Source: Leucogyrophana mollusca (taxonomy: Eukaryota; Basidiomycota; Agaricomycetes; Boletales). Taken from it: a stretch of 11,796 bases of DNA. The position numbers were made by a program, and so were the translations under genes. Shown here one piece after another: positions 1-7,197 of the stretch. The stretch is from NCBI GenBank assembly GCA_021014945.1, contig MU266839.1, positions 1 to 11,796 of the forward strand, in the 5' to 3' direction. Under the pieces are notes generated by a model. That model searched no databases. It was not told the origin of the DNA and saw nothing but the letters and a program-made list of their open reading frames with translations. Each line of letters starts with the position of its first letter. Positions within the stretch are counted from its first letter, which is position 1.

Positions 1-170
1 TTTCCGTACCCCTCTGATCCTTCCGTCTAACAATTGTTGGACTTAGCGTTTTCTAGACTCGTCGTTCTGCCTCTGGTCCTCCGGACCTTCCGCTGGTCCA
101 TTGGACTGAACACTGCCTCATCTCCTTTTCGTATATCTCCTCTCCATTATAGTTCTGTCTACGCACCGCC
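1..170. repeat. Left arm of a long inverted repeat (probably continues left of the window)
   Basis: The arm matches the reverse complement of 699-865 over its whole visible length, by eye about 80-85 percent. Shared anchors include CTCTGCCTCTGGTCCTCC, GGACTGAACACTGCCTCAT and ATTATAGTTCTGTCT, in the same order and spacing. The match is still good at base 1, so the arm may begin before the window. This arm keeps several CpG sites that are TpG or CpA in the right arm, so it is the less decayed copy. No coding potential is recognised. It could be the arm of a non-autonomous DNA transposon or one of two inverted copies of an unclassified repeat. Confidence 0.75.
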
Positions 171-698
171 TTTTACTTAGCTTTTATTTATCTTCTGCTT
201 GTCACACTAATCCTATGCCTGTCCGATCTACATAGCCCCTCCAAGTTCCGGACCCACTGCACCCTCTGGAACCATTCCTCCTATATTCTTCTTATTGTTT
301 TGTTGCACCGGTTTCTGGTTACTGTATCTACCTACATTCCATAGCACAGCCCAACTCCATAGTATAAATATTGCTCCGATGTATGTTCCTATTGCTTAGT
401 TCGAATATCATCTAAATCACCTCCTCATCCTTTCCGTCTCTAAGTCTCTTCCCCTCCAATTATTCTCTCTGGAGTCTTTCCTTAAGATTCCTCTTATTCT
501 TGTGTTCTCCTTAAGTCTCCGACCTCCCTCTGTCTTCTCTGAAATACGGAACTGATCTCGGACAAGGGCGCAGCACATACGCTGAAGCCAAAGGTTCCAT
601 TCCAACTCTGGAAACAGTTTGTCCCTAAATACTCTAAGTCCCTACGCTTACTCCTAGTTCAGAGTTCCCCAGAAAGCACCAGAGGAACCAGATTTGAC
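171..698. other. Pyrimidine-rich spacer between inverted arms; no gene seen
   Basis: The plus strand is strikingly rich in C and T through about 540, with few purine runs, then becomes mixed. The open frames here have no recognisable domain and no convincing start codon. The bias makes the minus strand purine-rich, which by itself lengthens accidental open frames. No known element is identified. Confidence 0.5.
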
Positions 699-865
699 AG
701 CAGTGCACAGACAGAACTATAATGAAGGGGAACATACAAAAAGAAATGAGGCAGTGTTCAGTCCGATGGACTGGTGGAGAGTCTGGAGGACCAGAGGCAG
801 AGCGACAAGTGTAGAAACTGTTAAGTCTAAAATTTGTTAGATGGAAGGGTGGAAGAATGCAGAAA
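699..865. repeat. Right arm of the long inverted repeat
   Basis: Read on the minus strand this segment aligns with 1-170. The inner edge is clear at about 699, where similarity stops after the shared AGTTCTGTCT block and its GC-rich tail. The outer edge is limited by the window start. Most differences are transitions, and many are a CpG in the left arm against CpA or TpG here, which suggests cytosine deamination. The 866-976 stretch to the transposase remnant holds nothing I can name. Confidence 0.75.
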
Positions 866-976
866 CGTGTGGAAAGGAACCGGAGTGGGATATGAGGGTG
901 CTTGACCACATGGGATATGACATACACAAGTAACATGTAATCTAGTTGTCCTCAATGCTGCTGTCCACTTCATCCC

Positions 977-1547
977 CCACAGCGCCTGATAATCAGATCA
1001 CATGACTTGCACAATCCTGTTGTGAGTCACCTGCATCTCAGCGGCTTCTGCAGGTAAGTCAGCAGCGTTGAGTACGTCTTCATCAATGTTAGGCAAATTA
1101 TAGAGGCAGAGGAAATTGTGGATAGCACAGAAAGTGCCAGGGACATAGCCCTGGATGTTGAGGCTATATTCAGGTACTAACAAAAGGTTTTGAAAGCACC
1201 ACTTCAGGACACCGAATATGTGTTCAATAACATTGTGCACAGATGTGTGTCGTAAATTGAACAACTCTTCTTTGTCGGAAGGCCTTTGAAAGACTGTAAG
1301 AATAATAATAAAAAAGATAAAGAGTACAACAATTACCTTAAATAAGTGCGGCCCCATTCTGCAAGATGATAACAAACCCCACAATACAGAATGAGGAGTT
1401 CACATTGAAAGGGGAAGCCTGCATTAGCAAGGAGATACTTGCCAGCAGGGATTATAAGGTCAGTTTTTTGAGCATCCTCATAGATCTGTGTGTCCATGGT
1501 GGATCCCTCTCACCCCGTGAGCACGTATGTGAGTTGAAGGTTGAAAT
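977..1547 (-). pseudogene. PIF/Harbinger transposase, C-terminal half (decayed)
   Basis: This is the second half of a DDE transposase of the PIF/Harbinger superfamily, which cuts and pastes its own DNA. Reading the minus strand, the family landmarks come in order: LTYVLTG-stop-EGS, DTQIYEDA, GKYLLANAGF, YHLAEWGRTYLR, a 53-bp intron, PSDKEELFNLRH, NVIEHIFGVLK, FCAIHNF and finally VQVM-stop-SDYQ. The catalytic Glu is kept (codon 1223-1225, in NVIEHIF). The second catalytic Asp, normally in ADAGF/ADSGY, is Asn (codon 1423-1425). TGA stops at 1510-1512 and 998-1000 both sit where the family has Trp, so each is a TGG-to-TGA change. The upstream edge is cut by a solo LTR, and the other part resumes at 1844. 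The gene cannot make an active enzyme. Confidence 0.88.
1284..1336 (-). other. Spliceosomal intron (53 bp) inside the Harbinger transposase
   Basis: The donor on the minus strand is AAG/GTAATT at 1337/1336. The acceptor that keeps the family reading frame is CAAAG/GCC at 1284/1283, giving TYLR joined to PSDKEELF, which matches the usual spacing. A more typical acceptor, TTACAG, ends at 1294, but using it would shift the frame, so either the true acceptor is the AAG or a small indel occurred after decay. The length is typical of Agaricomycete introns. Confidence 0.65.
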
Positions 1548-1843
1548 TGTTAAAGCTCACAAGAGCTGGGGAGTGAAATAGACACTCAATGGGAAGCCTT
1601 AAGCACTGGAACTATGTGTCCAGAGTAAGTAACCAAAGGAAACAACTATGAACACGTTGTAGCTATATATCTACATAATAGGCTGTGCATACACAGGTAG
1701 CACAGCAAGGCAGCGAGTACAGCATGTAAGGAGAACAGTATAGCAGGAAAGAGCTGTACAACAGCAGTGTGCACAGCAGTGCACAGGACTAAGGCAGTGC
1801 ACACCAGTGCACACCAGAGAGTGCAGAATCAGATAAACGAACA
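1548..1843 (-). mobile_element. Solo LTR 1, copia-type family, TSD GAAAT
   Basis: The copy is 296 bp, starts TGTTAAAGCTC and ends with ACGAACA as read on the plus strand, and is in minus orientation. Perfect target-site duplications GAAAT lie at 1543-1547 and 1844-1848. It interrupts the Harbinger transposase: deleting the LTR and one GAAAT rejoins the peptide CNF to NLQLTYVL in frame. It is therefore a solo LTR that arrived after the DNA transposon. The minus-strand TATA box is at 1664-1670. The GTCCAGAGTAAGTAACC motif is single in this short-form copy, and four GTGCAC palindromes occur at about 1770-1820. Confidence 0.93.
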
Positions 1844-2340
1844 GAAATTGCACATGAAAAGGCAATTCTGTGAGACAAAGCCTTTTTGGTTTCGATAATT
1901 GGGACGAAGACAGGCAGAGGGGGGGGGAATATGGATATGGCTGCCATTGATTGCACTGATTGCATCCCAGATATATGGTCAGAATTTTAGATTATTGTGA
2001 ATCTTTGAGGGGATGATCTCCCCAGTCAGGAACTGCATGTATTGTGTGTAAAATGGTGGGCTCAATAAGATATACAGCATCTTCTTGAAATACCTGTAAA
2101 CATAATATAACAATCAGACCCCCCCCCCTGAAATCACCATGTTGGAAGTGTTTGCTAATGTGCCTGATTGGGAGTCCTGTCACACAGGTAAGCTGCTCCT
2201 TGAGGGACATGTATCTGGAATTGCCATACAATCCTGCAGCTGTTTGATCAACTTGGTGAATGCTTTCACATACATTCCAAGTTCACAGTGGATCTGCTCT
2301 GGGTGCCCCATCATGGGTTGGATGACACACTCCTGCCCCA
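1844..2340 (-). pseudogene. PIF/Harbinger transposase, N-terminal half (decayed)
   Basis: Minus-strand reading finds the N-terminal part of the transposase whose C-terminal half lies at 977-1547. In order it shows MMGHPEQIHCELGM, a segment SLKEQLTCVTGLPIRHI, KHFQHGDF, an apparent intron ending TTTACAG at about 2092, YFKKMLYILLSPPFYTQY, a TGA stop (1979-1981) where the family has Trp before PYIWDAI, then AINGSHIHI and GFVSQNCLFMCNF. The first catalytic Asp, in the family motif IDGTHI, is Asn here (codon 1946-1948). At least two frameshifts occur, one near 2225 and one near the run of G at 1919-1927. The start codon is not identifiable. Confidence 0.82.
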
Positions 2341-2390
2341 AGAGGGCAGAAGTATGGTAGGGCTAAGGATACTGCCAGGTTTGGACAAGT

Positions 2391-2615
2391 TCACACACGG
2401 TGCAGAGAATGATACTGTGAAGTCATGAGTATATAAAGGGCTTGGGGGATGGGACCACTCACATTCGCCACTGCAAGGTATAGTGCCTCCACCACCGCAT
2501 GATCCACTGTTTCTCTCATCAGTGACTTGGTGTCATGGTTCACTGTGTCGATGTGATTTATATATAGATAGTACAAATGCACAAGGTGCTGGGCAACCCA
2601 AAACACTGACCTCAC
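2391..2615 (-). pseudogene. Possible 5' end of the Harbinger transposase gene
   Basis: About 75 codons stay open on the minus strand directly upstream of the recognised N-terminal half. The predicted peptide has a hydrophobic-aromatic opening and an acidic/histidine middle, and a GTGAGT donor-like site at about 2460. PIF/Harbinger genes of this type usually have a poorly conserved N-terminal extension, so position is the main argument. I see no diagnostic motif and no ATG at the start of the frame. It may equally be non-coding. Confidence 0.25.
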
Positions 2616-2915
2616 ATATTTTCAGGAAGCAAAAATGTGTAAGGAGCTGAGAATTTCATGTCAATCTTCATGGGGACCCCCCAGGCCATGAAGTGCATGC
2701 AATATCTGGCTTGTCACCATGTATAGCTCAGCTTGCTCCATGCTTATGTCAAGTGTAGGGATGTTGTAGGTATTTCCATAGTGGGTGTCACCTGTTATCT
2801 TGTGGTGTTGTACTTGCTTGTTACTTTAAAATTCAGTGATGGGGCAGGGTCCACCAGCACTATGAGGATACAAGAGTATCCGTGAGCTTGTGACATTCAT
2901 CACCAATGAAATTCC
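2616..2915. other. Stretch with no recognisable feature
   Basis: Roughly 300 bases between the Harbinger remnant and the next LTR. Neither strand gives a domain or a long frame. The terminal inverted repeat and 3-bp target duplication expected at the Harbinger end could lie here but cannot be paired with a partner at the other side. Confidence 0.4.
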
Positions 2916-3173
2916 TGTAATGGTGCTCTCATTCCACTAATATAGCCACTATTGGGGCAGCCTTAAACACTGGAACTATGAGTCCAGAGCAAGTAACCAA
3001 AGGAAACTAACTATGGAAACATTGTAGCTATATATCTAACTAGAGGGCTGTGCAAACACAGCATGTACAGCCTGTACAGGATGCACAGGAAACACTGGAT
3101 GTACAGTCATGCATAGCAATGCACGGAGATGACTAGAAGTGTACCAAGCTGTGTGGAATCACCATAACGAACA
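2916..3173 (-). mobile_element. LTR copy 2 (subfamily B), degraded
   Basis: This copy has the family core in minus orientation: AGCCACTATTGGGGCAGCC, GTCCAGAGCAAGTAACC, the TATA box at 3029-3035 and the terminal ACGAACA ending at 3173. Its upstream region (AACACAGCATGTACAGCC and AAACACTGGATGTACAG) matches the LTR at 5846-6067 better than the other copies, so these two form a second subfamily. The left boundary, TGTAATGGTGCTC at 2916, is worn. Flanks ATTCC and AACAC do not match, so no target duplication is left. Confidence 0.75.
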
Positions 3174-3212
3174 AACACAGCATGACAGTGAGTATAGCAT
3201 GTACAGCAAGTA
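3174..3212 (-). repeat. LTR upstream-region (U3) fragment
   Basis: The 39 bases beginning ACACAGCATGACAGTGAG match the stretch just upstream of the TATA box in the minus LTR at 3734-4051 (ACACAGCATGGCAGTGAG). It directly abuts copy 2 on one side and a minus-strand leader on the other, and has no ends of its own. It looks like the stub of an LTR left by deletion or recombination. Confidence 0.6.
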
Positions 3213-3308
3213 AGGCACTTGGGAGCAGATACTCAACCAGAAGGGTCCAGGGGTGTCTTGGACGAAGTTTAGAGGCTTGGTAGTTGCTAGAACGCGGGGC
3301 TCATAACC
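3213..3308 (-). mobile_element. Copia leader with primer-binding site, minus orientation
   Basis: Read on the minus strand, GGTTATGAGCCCCGCGTTC (3308 downward) is the primer-binding site, followed by about 75 bases that resemble the leaders at 6068-6179 and 7180-7280 (shared blocks TTCGTCC, TGGTTGAG and TGCTCCCAA). It immediately follows a 12-base LTR end remnant at 3309-3320. This is the start of an internal region whose coding part has been lost, fused to an LTR fragment. Confidence 0.7.
3288..3308 (-). promoter_or_regulatory. Primer-binding site, half-tRNA (initiator Met)
   Basis: GGTTATGAGCCCC on the minus strand is complementary to the anticodon arm of an initiator methionine tRNA, whose loop contains CAT flanked by GGGCT and AACC. 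It touches the LTR end (GGAACA) with no gap, as a copia-type half-tRNA primer site should. Confidence 0.7.
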
Positions 3309-3320
3309 TGTTCCAGAACT

Positions 3321-3497
3321 TGTTCGCTCTGGTGATTCCACACTGCCATGATCCTGTGCAGTGCTGTGCACAAGGTACTGTACAGCCTATCTTGCTATGC
3401 TTTGCTTACCATACAGGTAGTTCCCTAGTTACTTACTCTGGACTTCAGGTATGGTGTACTTATGATCTACCATAATACTAATTACTTACTCTGGACT
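3321..3497 (+). mobile_element. LTR copy 3, 3'-truncated and lacking the TATA region
   Basis: The start TGTTCGCTCTGGTGATTCC at 3321 is the family 5' end in plus orientation. Two TTACTTACTCTGGAC repeats follow at about 3429 and 3482. The segment holding the TATA box in all other TATA-region copies is missing: the sequence jumps from GCTTACCATAC to the region just upstream of the first repeat. The 3' end is lost near 3497, where copia RNase H sequence begins. It is probably inactive as a promoter. Confidence 0.7.
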
Positions 3498-3499
3498 AA

Positions 3500-3733
3500 G
3501 ATACATGCCAATCCCTTCTGCACCTTCTATGCTCCATATTGACAACCAGTCAGCTATTCAGGTTGCATCCAGAGCACCATAGGCAGATGAAACACCTTGA
3601 CTTGTGCTTCTGCTGGCTTCAGGACACTGTGGACAAGGGGACCATCACTCCCACCTTCGTTCTAACTGCAGACCAGCCTAATATATTTTCTGCACACAAA
3701 CATATTATGGAACACTACCCCTGGCCTTTCCTT
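3500..3733 (+). pseudogene. Copia pol 3' end: RNase H domain remnant
   Basis: This is the end of a Ty1/copia polyprotein; RNase H removes the RNA strand during reverse transcription. Seen in order are LHIDNQSAIQVAS (about 3533-3572), then after a one-base frame change HPEHHRQMKHLDL, then GTITPTFV, TADQP and a worn C-terminal tail ending MEHYPWPFLC. DNQSAI, MKHLDL and TADQP are hallmark copia RNase H words, with the Asp of DNQSA a conserved catalytic residue of the domain. The upstream part of RNase H and all of the reverse transcriptase are missing. A solo LTR is inserted at 3734, and its first bases supply the stop codon TAA. Confidence 0.85.
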
Positions 3734-4051
3734 TGTTAAAGCTCAGAGAGCTTGAGGAGAGAAATAGCCACTTGAGGGGCTGCCTTAAGCACTGGTACTA
3801 AAGTCCAGAGTAAGTGTCTGTATTGCCAGGTCATAAGGACACCCTACATAAAGTCCAGAGTAAGTATGTAAGGGAAATTAACTATGGACGTCGTAGCTAT
3901 ATATCTACAGTATGGGCTGTGCATACACAGCTAACACAGCATGGCAGTGAGTACAGCATATACAGAAAGCAACACATAGCAGGAGCTGTACAGTACCAGT
4001 GTGCACTGCAGTGCACAGCACCAAGGCAGTGCACAATCAGCACAGCGAACA
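3734..4051 (-). mobile_element. Solo LTR 4, TSD TCCTT
   Basis: The copy is 318 bp in minus orientation, starting TGTTAAAGCTCAGAGAGC and ending GCGAACA. The target duplications TCCTT lie at 3729-3733 and 4052-4056. It sits at the very end of a plus-strand copia pol remnant. It is a long-form LTR: the GTCCAGAGTAAGT motif occurs twice, at 3803 and 3853. The minus-strand TATA box is at 3898-3904. Confidence 0.93.
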
Positions 4052-4368
4052 TCCTTTGCCCCCTCCTCAGCCCTCTTATCCTTTTCTGTGGTATTGTTTA
4101 CCCTTTTGTGCTGCCACTGCTTATCCTCCTGATCTTTCTGCACCTTCACATGTTTTCGCTTAGCCAATTTGATCTGTGGGTCTTTCTTTTTCTGGTGCAG
4201 ATGGTTTAGTACAGTTTTCAAAATTCATGTCTTGAACTGATTGAGGTTAAAGATGATTTTTGTGGTCCACTCCAATCCCCAATTCCTTAGGCATCTCAGG
4301 AAGAAAAGTCTGGAAGAAAATGTCTCACTTGAGCCCTGGTGGAATAACTAAATGAAAGCTCACACTCT
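4052..4368 (-). other. Unassigned stretch, lysine-rich minus-strand frame
   Basis: No domain is recognised. On the minus strand about 55 codons (roughly 4220 to 4056) are open and rich in Lys, Glu, Gln and Asp, like a charged tail. Because the gene remnant at 4648-5522 also runs on the minus strand and continues past the LTR at 4369, this stretch may contain its worn 3' end, but stops in several frames prevent a firm link. Confidence 0.3.
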
Positions 4369-4647
4369 TGTTGATGCTCAGAGAGTGATAGGAGCAACTT
4401 AGCCACTATTGGGGCAGCCTTAAGCACTGGAGCTATGCGTCCAGAGTAAGTAACCAAAGGAAACTAACTATGGAGACGTCATAGCTATATATCTACAAGA
4501 TAGGCTGTGCATACATAGAAAACACAGCAATACAGTGAGTACAGCAAGTACAAGACATAGTACAGTAGTGGTGTGCACAGCAGTGCACAGGACAAAGGCA
4601 GTGCCCACCAGTGCACACTAGAAGGTGCGGAATCAGCAGAACGAACA
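4369..4647 (-). mobile_element. Solo LTR 5, TSD ACTCT
   Basis: The copy is 279 bp in minus orientation, starting TGTTGATGCTCAGAGAG and ending ACGAACA. Target duplications ACTCT are at 4364-4368 and 4648-4652. It interrupts the minus-strand gene remnant at 4648-5522 near its 3' end, in the same orientation as that gene. The short-form single motif GTCCAGAGTAAGTAACC is present, and the TATA box is at 4486-4492. Confidence 0.93.
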
Positions 4648-5522
4648 ACTCTGTGAAACCATCTTAATTCGCCCCTCCTTTTCCAGGTTGTGGTGCCACA
4701 CTTCAGCCTTGCCATGGATCACATAGTAGTCCGCTGACGCCCCTCCCTCTCATGATTCCTTGGCCATTATCTCTGTCTTGAGATGAACTGGACTGCCCCC
4801 CAGAGCCCTGGCACCAGCTCTCCTGGAGATCAATCAGTAACACAACGTTCACCTCCCCAGGGCTGTTTGAACCGTTGCTCCTTCCACCTAACAGCCAAAT
4901 ATTTGCACTCTCCAGAAGGTCCTTATATTTCTGGCTCCAACCCACTTCCACCATTACAGATGACCAGTGGTCATTCTCAGGGCTAATAATGGCAATATCT
5001 GGTTGCTTCGTGGTTAGTTCCCACAGTTCAAGGAATCTGCTAAAGTGCGTTGTGTTGTACCAGTAGTTCAACTTTCTGGAAACATCTTTGAGATGGGAGG
5101 CCTGTATGGTGTCAGAGAACCATGTAGCTGAAGTATCAGGGATACGACTGGTGCAAGCCTGTATTTTGAGGGCTGACACCCTCAAGTTGTAGGAGACACT
5201 GATCTTGCTTTCATGGGATGGGAGGACCCCACTCTCATAAAGGAGGATGTAATTCTTGTTTGTGCACCAAAGGTCAAGTGTCCCTTTGTCCCTTCCTGGA
5301 GGTAGGATTGGGTGCAAGTAAGTCCATATATATGAGTGGTGCGTCCAATAGTGCTGCTTCTGACAGTTGGCCAAAGGTGGGAGTAACACTATTGTCGGGT
5401 GATGTGCGGGTAGATGGTGGGGGTGTTGGAGGTGGGTTATATCCTTGTTTAGAGCTATGACCTTGAGATACTGGGCCGGGAGGAGGGGCCATGGGGTGCT
5501 GGTTTGGAGCAGGAGTGGTCAA
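4648..5522 (-). pseudogene. Hypothetical fungal protein with possible PD-(D/E)XK-like core, disrupted
   Basis: A minus-strand coding sequence of about 280 codons across frames. The first part (5522 to about 5275) is Pro/Ser/Thr-rich, then GQLSEAALLDAPLIYMDLL. A frameshift near 5275-5290 moves to a second frame, open from 5389 to 4703, which carries TKQPDIAIISP, a 10-15 residue gap, VMVEVGWSQ, then NIWLLGG and VNVVLLIDL. The order PD, then VEVG, then VVLLI after a helix is what a restriction-endonuclease-like fold looks like, with Asp at 4997-4999 and Glu at 4946-4948; the usual Lys of ExK is Gly here. I know similar proteins as expanded, uncharacterised families in mushrooms. A further frameshift follows VVLLIDL, and a solo LTR splits the end (KAEVW to RIKMVSQS). 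There is no ATG at 5522, so the start is undefined. The fold is inferred; the coding nature is likely. Confidence 0.6.
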
Positions 5523-5845
5523 AGGTTGAACTTACAGGTGATTTGGGATGTATGTAACTGGCACTGTGGGGTGCTGCTACAACGGAGTCATAGAATGCAA
5601 GAGACATTGTGTGTAATTGAGAATTGTGAGTGTCAGCCTGGTCAGGTATATGTCAAGAACTACATGGGACAGTTTCAGCAAGTCAAGCTTGAGACCTCAA
5701 TCCACTACCCCGCATGTGAAAAATAACTTATTTACTGTGGTGCTTCTAGTCACTTCCAATAAAAACACAAACATTGTTCAATGCTAATGTGGTTTCTACT
5801 TAGATACAGGTAAGCTGGTATACGGTGGGAGCGGTGGGACATGTT
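5523..5845. other. Stretch with no recognisable gene
   Basis: About 320 bases between the hypothetical gene remnant and the LTR at 5846. A plus-strand frame runs to about 5726 but shows no domain. An AATAAA hexamer occurs at about 5759-5764 on the plus strand, not linked to any gene I can define. On the minus strand this would be the promoter-proximal side of the 4648-5522 gene. Confidence 0.4.
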
Positions 5846-6067
5846 TGTTGTGATGATTGCACACAGCTTGGTACGCTTCCTGTGCTCTCTGTGCATTGCT
5901 ATACATGGCTATACATCCAGTGTTTCCTGTGCATCCTGTACAAGCTGTACATGCTGTGTTTGCACAGCCCTCTAGTTAGATATATAGCTATGACGTTTCC
6001 ATAGTTAGTTTCCTCTGGTTACTTACTCTGGACTCATAGGTATGCTATCATTGTCTGAGGTTCAACA
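5846..6067 (+). mobile_element. LTR copy 6 (subfamily B), 5' LTR of a copia derivative
   Basis: Plus orientation, start TGTTGTGATGATTGC and end GGTTCAACA at 6067, followed with no gap by a primer-binding site. It is therefore the 5' LTR of the element that continues to 7013. The upstream region is of the subfamily B type shared with 2916-3173 (TTGCACAGCCCTCTAGTTAG). The TATA box is at 5981-5986 and one GTTACTTACTCTGGAC motif follows at about 6019. The part after the motif is about 50-60 bases shorter than in other copies. Confidence 0.85.
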
Positions 6068-6085
6068 GGTTATGAGCCCCACGCT
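6068..6085 (+). promoter_or_regulatory. Primer-binding site, half-tRNA (initiator Met)
   Basis: GGTTATGAGCCCC directly follows the LTR terminal CAACA. It is complementary to the initiator methionine tRNA anticodon arm, not to a tRNA 3' end. Drosophila copia is the well known precedent for priming from an internal half of this tRNA. Confidence 0.8.
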
Positions 6086-6179
6086 CTAGCCACTTCAACA
6101 AGTCCCTAGATCGTTCTTACTTCGTCCTGGGCACCCCTTGGTTGAGCCCTGCTCCCAATTCAATCTGATCTGCGCTACA
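6086..6179 (+). other. Copia leader upstream of gag
   Basis: The untranslated leader between primer site and the first ATG (6180). It is closely matched by 7198-7280 (shared CCTTGGTTGAGCCCTGCTCC and ACAATGAACTC) and more distantly by 3213-3287 on the minus strand, so it is a conserved part of the family, possibly carrying packaging signals. Confidence 0.65.
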
Positions 6180-7013
6180 ATGAACTCAAACACTTGTACC
6201 TCGCTTTCAGCACCTCTGGAGACTTGCAGATGCGCCTCTAAGGCTTCCTGCTCGTTCTGTGCACTCCCTGGACACTGTGTCCATTCCTGCGCTGTTATGC
6301 GCACCTACCAGCCTCAATACACGCAGCATCGTCGTTCCATGCGTTCTAGGACTCCCACTAAGCCGCCTCCGCCCATCCATGCATCCCAGTACTCAGGGGA
6401 CATCACAGAATATGCAATGAACACAGTTCTTCGCACTTTCGACCCCACAGACCCATTCTGTCCCCTCCAGCTCGATGCTGATGTGGAATGGATTGCAGAC
6501 ACCAGTGCCACCTCCCATATGACTCCCCATCGTCATTGGATGCGCAATTATTAACCCCAACGTGTTCCAATCAAGCTAGCAGACAGCACCATTGTTTTCT
6601 CTGCTGGGATAGCCACTGTGGTATTTAGTCCAACAATTGGAGGCAAACCAGGCAGATCCGTTGAGTTCACTTGCATTCTGCATGTCCCAGACCTTAGGAC
6701 CAATCTCCTGGCAGTCCTATACCTCACCAAACACAAGGGATTCACTGTCACCATTAATTCGACGCATATGAGCTTCTATCGCTCTCAGGAGGCTCCCCTG
6801 TTCACCGCTTCCATCAATAACAACAGTGCTGCATATTTGGAGGGTTCTACTGTTGCAAATTGCAAATCTGCAGCTCCTGCGATGACCTTGCCCCAAGATA
6901 TCACTCTGTGACACAGCAGACTTGCCCATCACCATATCGCAGGTGTTAAGACGCTCATAGACCGCAATTGTGTCACTGGATTGAAGCTGGAGTCGAAGGC
7001 CCTGCCAGATCCC
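6180..7013 (+). pseudogene. Copia gag-protease-pre-integrase remnant with internal gag deletion
   Basis: One reading frame from the ATG at 6180 runs through recognisable copia parts. A zinc knuckle of the CX2CX4HX4C type is at 6249-6290 (CSFC...GHCVHSC) and normally binds element RNA. The protease site is DTSATSHM at 6498-6521, where the family has D-T/S-G; Gly to Ser is a G-to-A change and should inactivate it. Then follow LHVPDLRTNLLAVLYL and the pre-integrase words HSRLAHHHIAGVKTLID and VTGLKLES. In-frame stops are TAA at 6552 and TGA at 6909, the latter replacing the Trp of the family LWHxRL motif. Only about 20 codons separate the ATG from the knuckle, whereas gag normally has a few hundred, so most of gag is deleted. 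The right edge is an abrupt join to LTR sequence. Confidence 0.85.
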
Positions 7014-7179
7014 AAACAGCCATGCTGTGCTTGCTGTGGATGTACTGCCCATACTGTAGATATATAGCTACATCGTCCATAGTTAGTTCCCTAGTTACTT
7101 ACTCTGGACATTAGTCCCAGTGCTTAAGGTAGCCCCTTATAGTGGCTATTTCGCTCCTACAGCTCTCTGAGCTTCAATA
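7014..7179 (+). mobile_element. LTR copy 7, 5'-truncated, followed by leader
   Basis: The copy begins inside the LTR (ACAGCCATGCTGTG) without the usual TGTTCG start, keeps the TATA box at 7061-7066, one GTTACTTACTCTGGAC motif and the 3' end AGCTTCAATA (the terminal CAACA mutated to CAATA). A primer-binding site follows at once. The left join to the pre-integrase remnant shows that a deletion or recombination removed the first half of this LTR together with the rest of the preceding element. Confidence 0.85.
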
Positions 7180-7197
7180 GGTTATGAGCCCTGCGCT
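7180..7197 (+). promoter_or_regulatory. Primer-binding site, half-tRNA (initiator Met)
   Basis: GGTTATGAGCCCTGCGCTC fits the initiator tRNA anticodon arm and adjoining bases best of the three copies in the window: its reverse complement reads GAGCGCAGGGCTCATAACC, very like a fungal initiator tRNA from the D-arm edge through the anticodon stem. Confidence 0.82.

Noticed and set aside
634..936. 100-codon minus-strand frame across the right inverted-repeat arm
   Set aside because: No domain is recognised, the opposite arm does not keep the frame, and the strand composition bias explains its length.
2121..2130. Runs of C/G (about 1919-1927, 2121-2130, 9514-9520) as quadruplex elements
   Set aside because: Each is a single homopolymer tract without the four G-runs needed. 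They are more likely slippage tracts, and the first two explain frame damage in the transposase.
2426..2440. TATATAAA on the plus strand as a promoter
   Set aside because: No plus-strand gene follows, and it lies within or beside the Harbinger remnant.
5846..7179. A complete LTR retrotransposon bounded by the LTRs at 5846 and 7014
   Set aside because: The second LTR lacks its first half and is followed by its own primer site. Integrase, reverse transcriptase and RNase H are absent between them, and no target duplication links the two.
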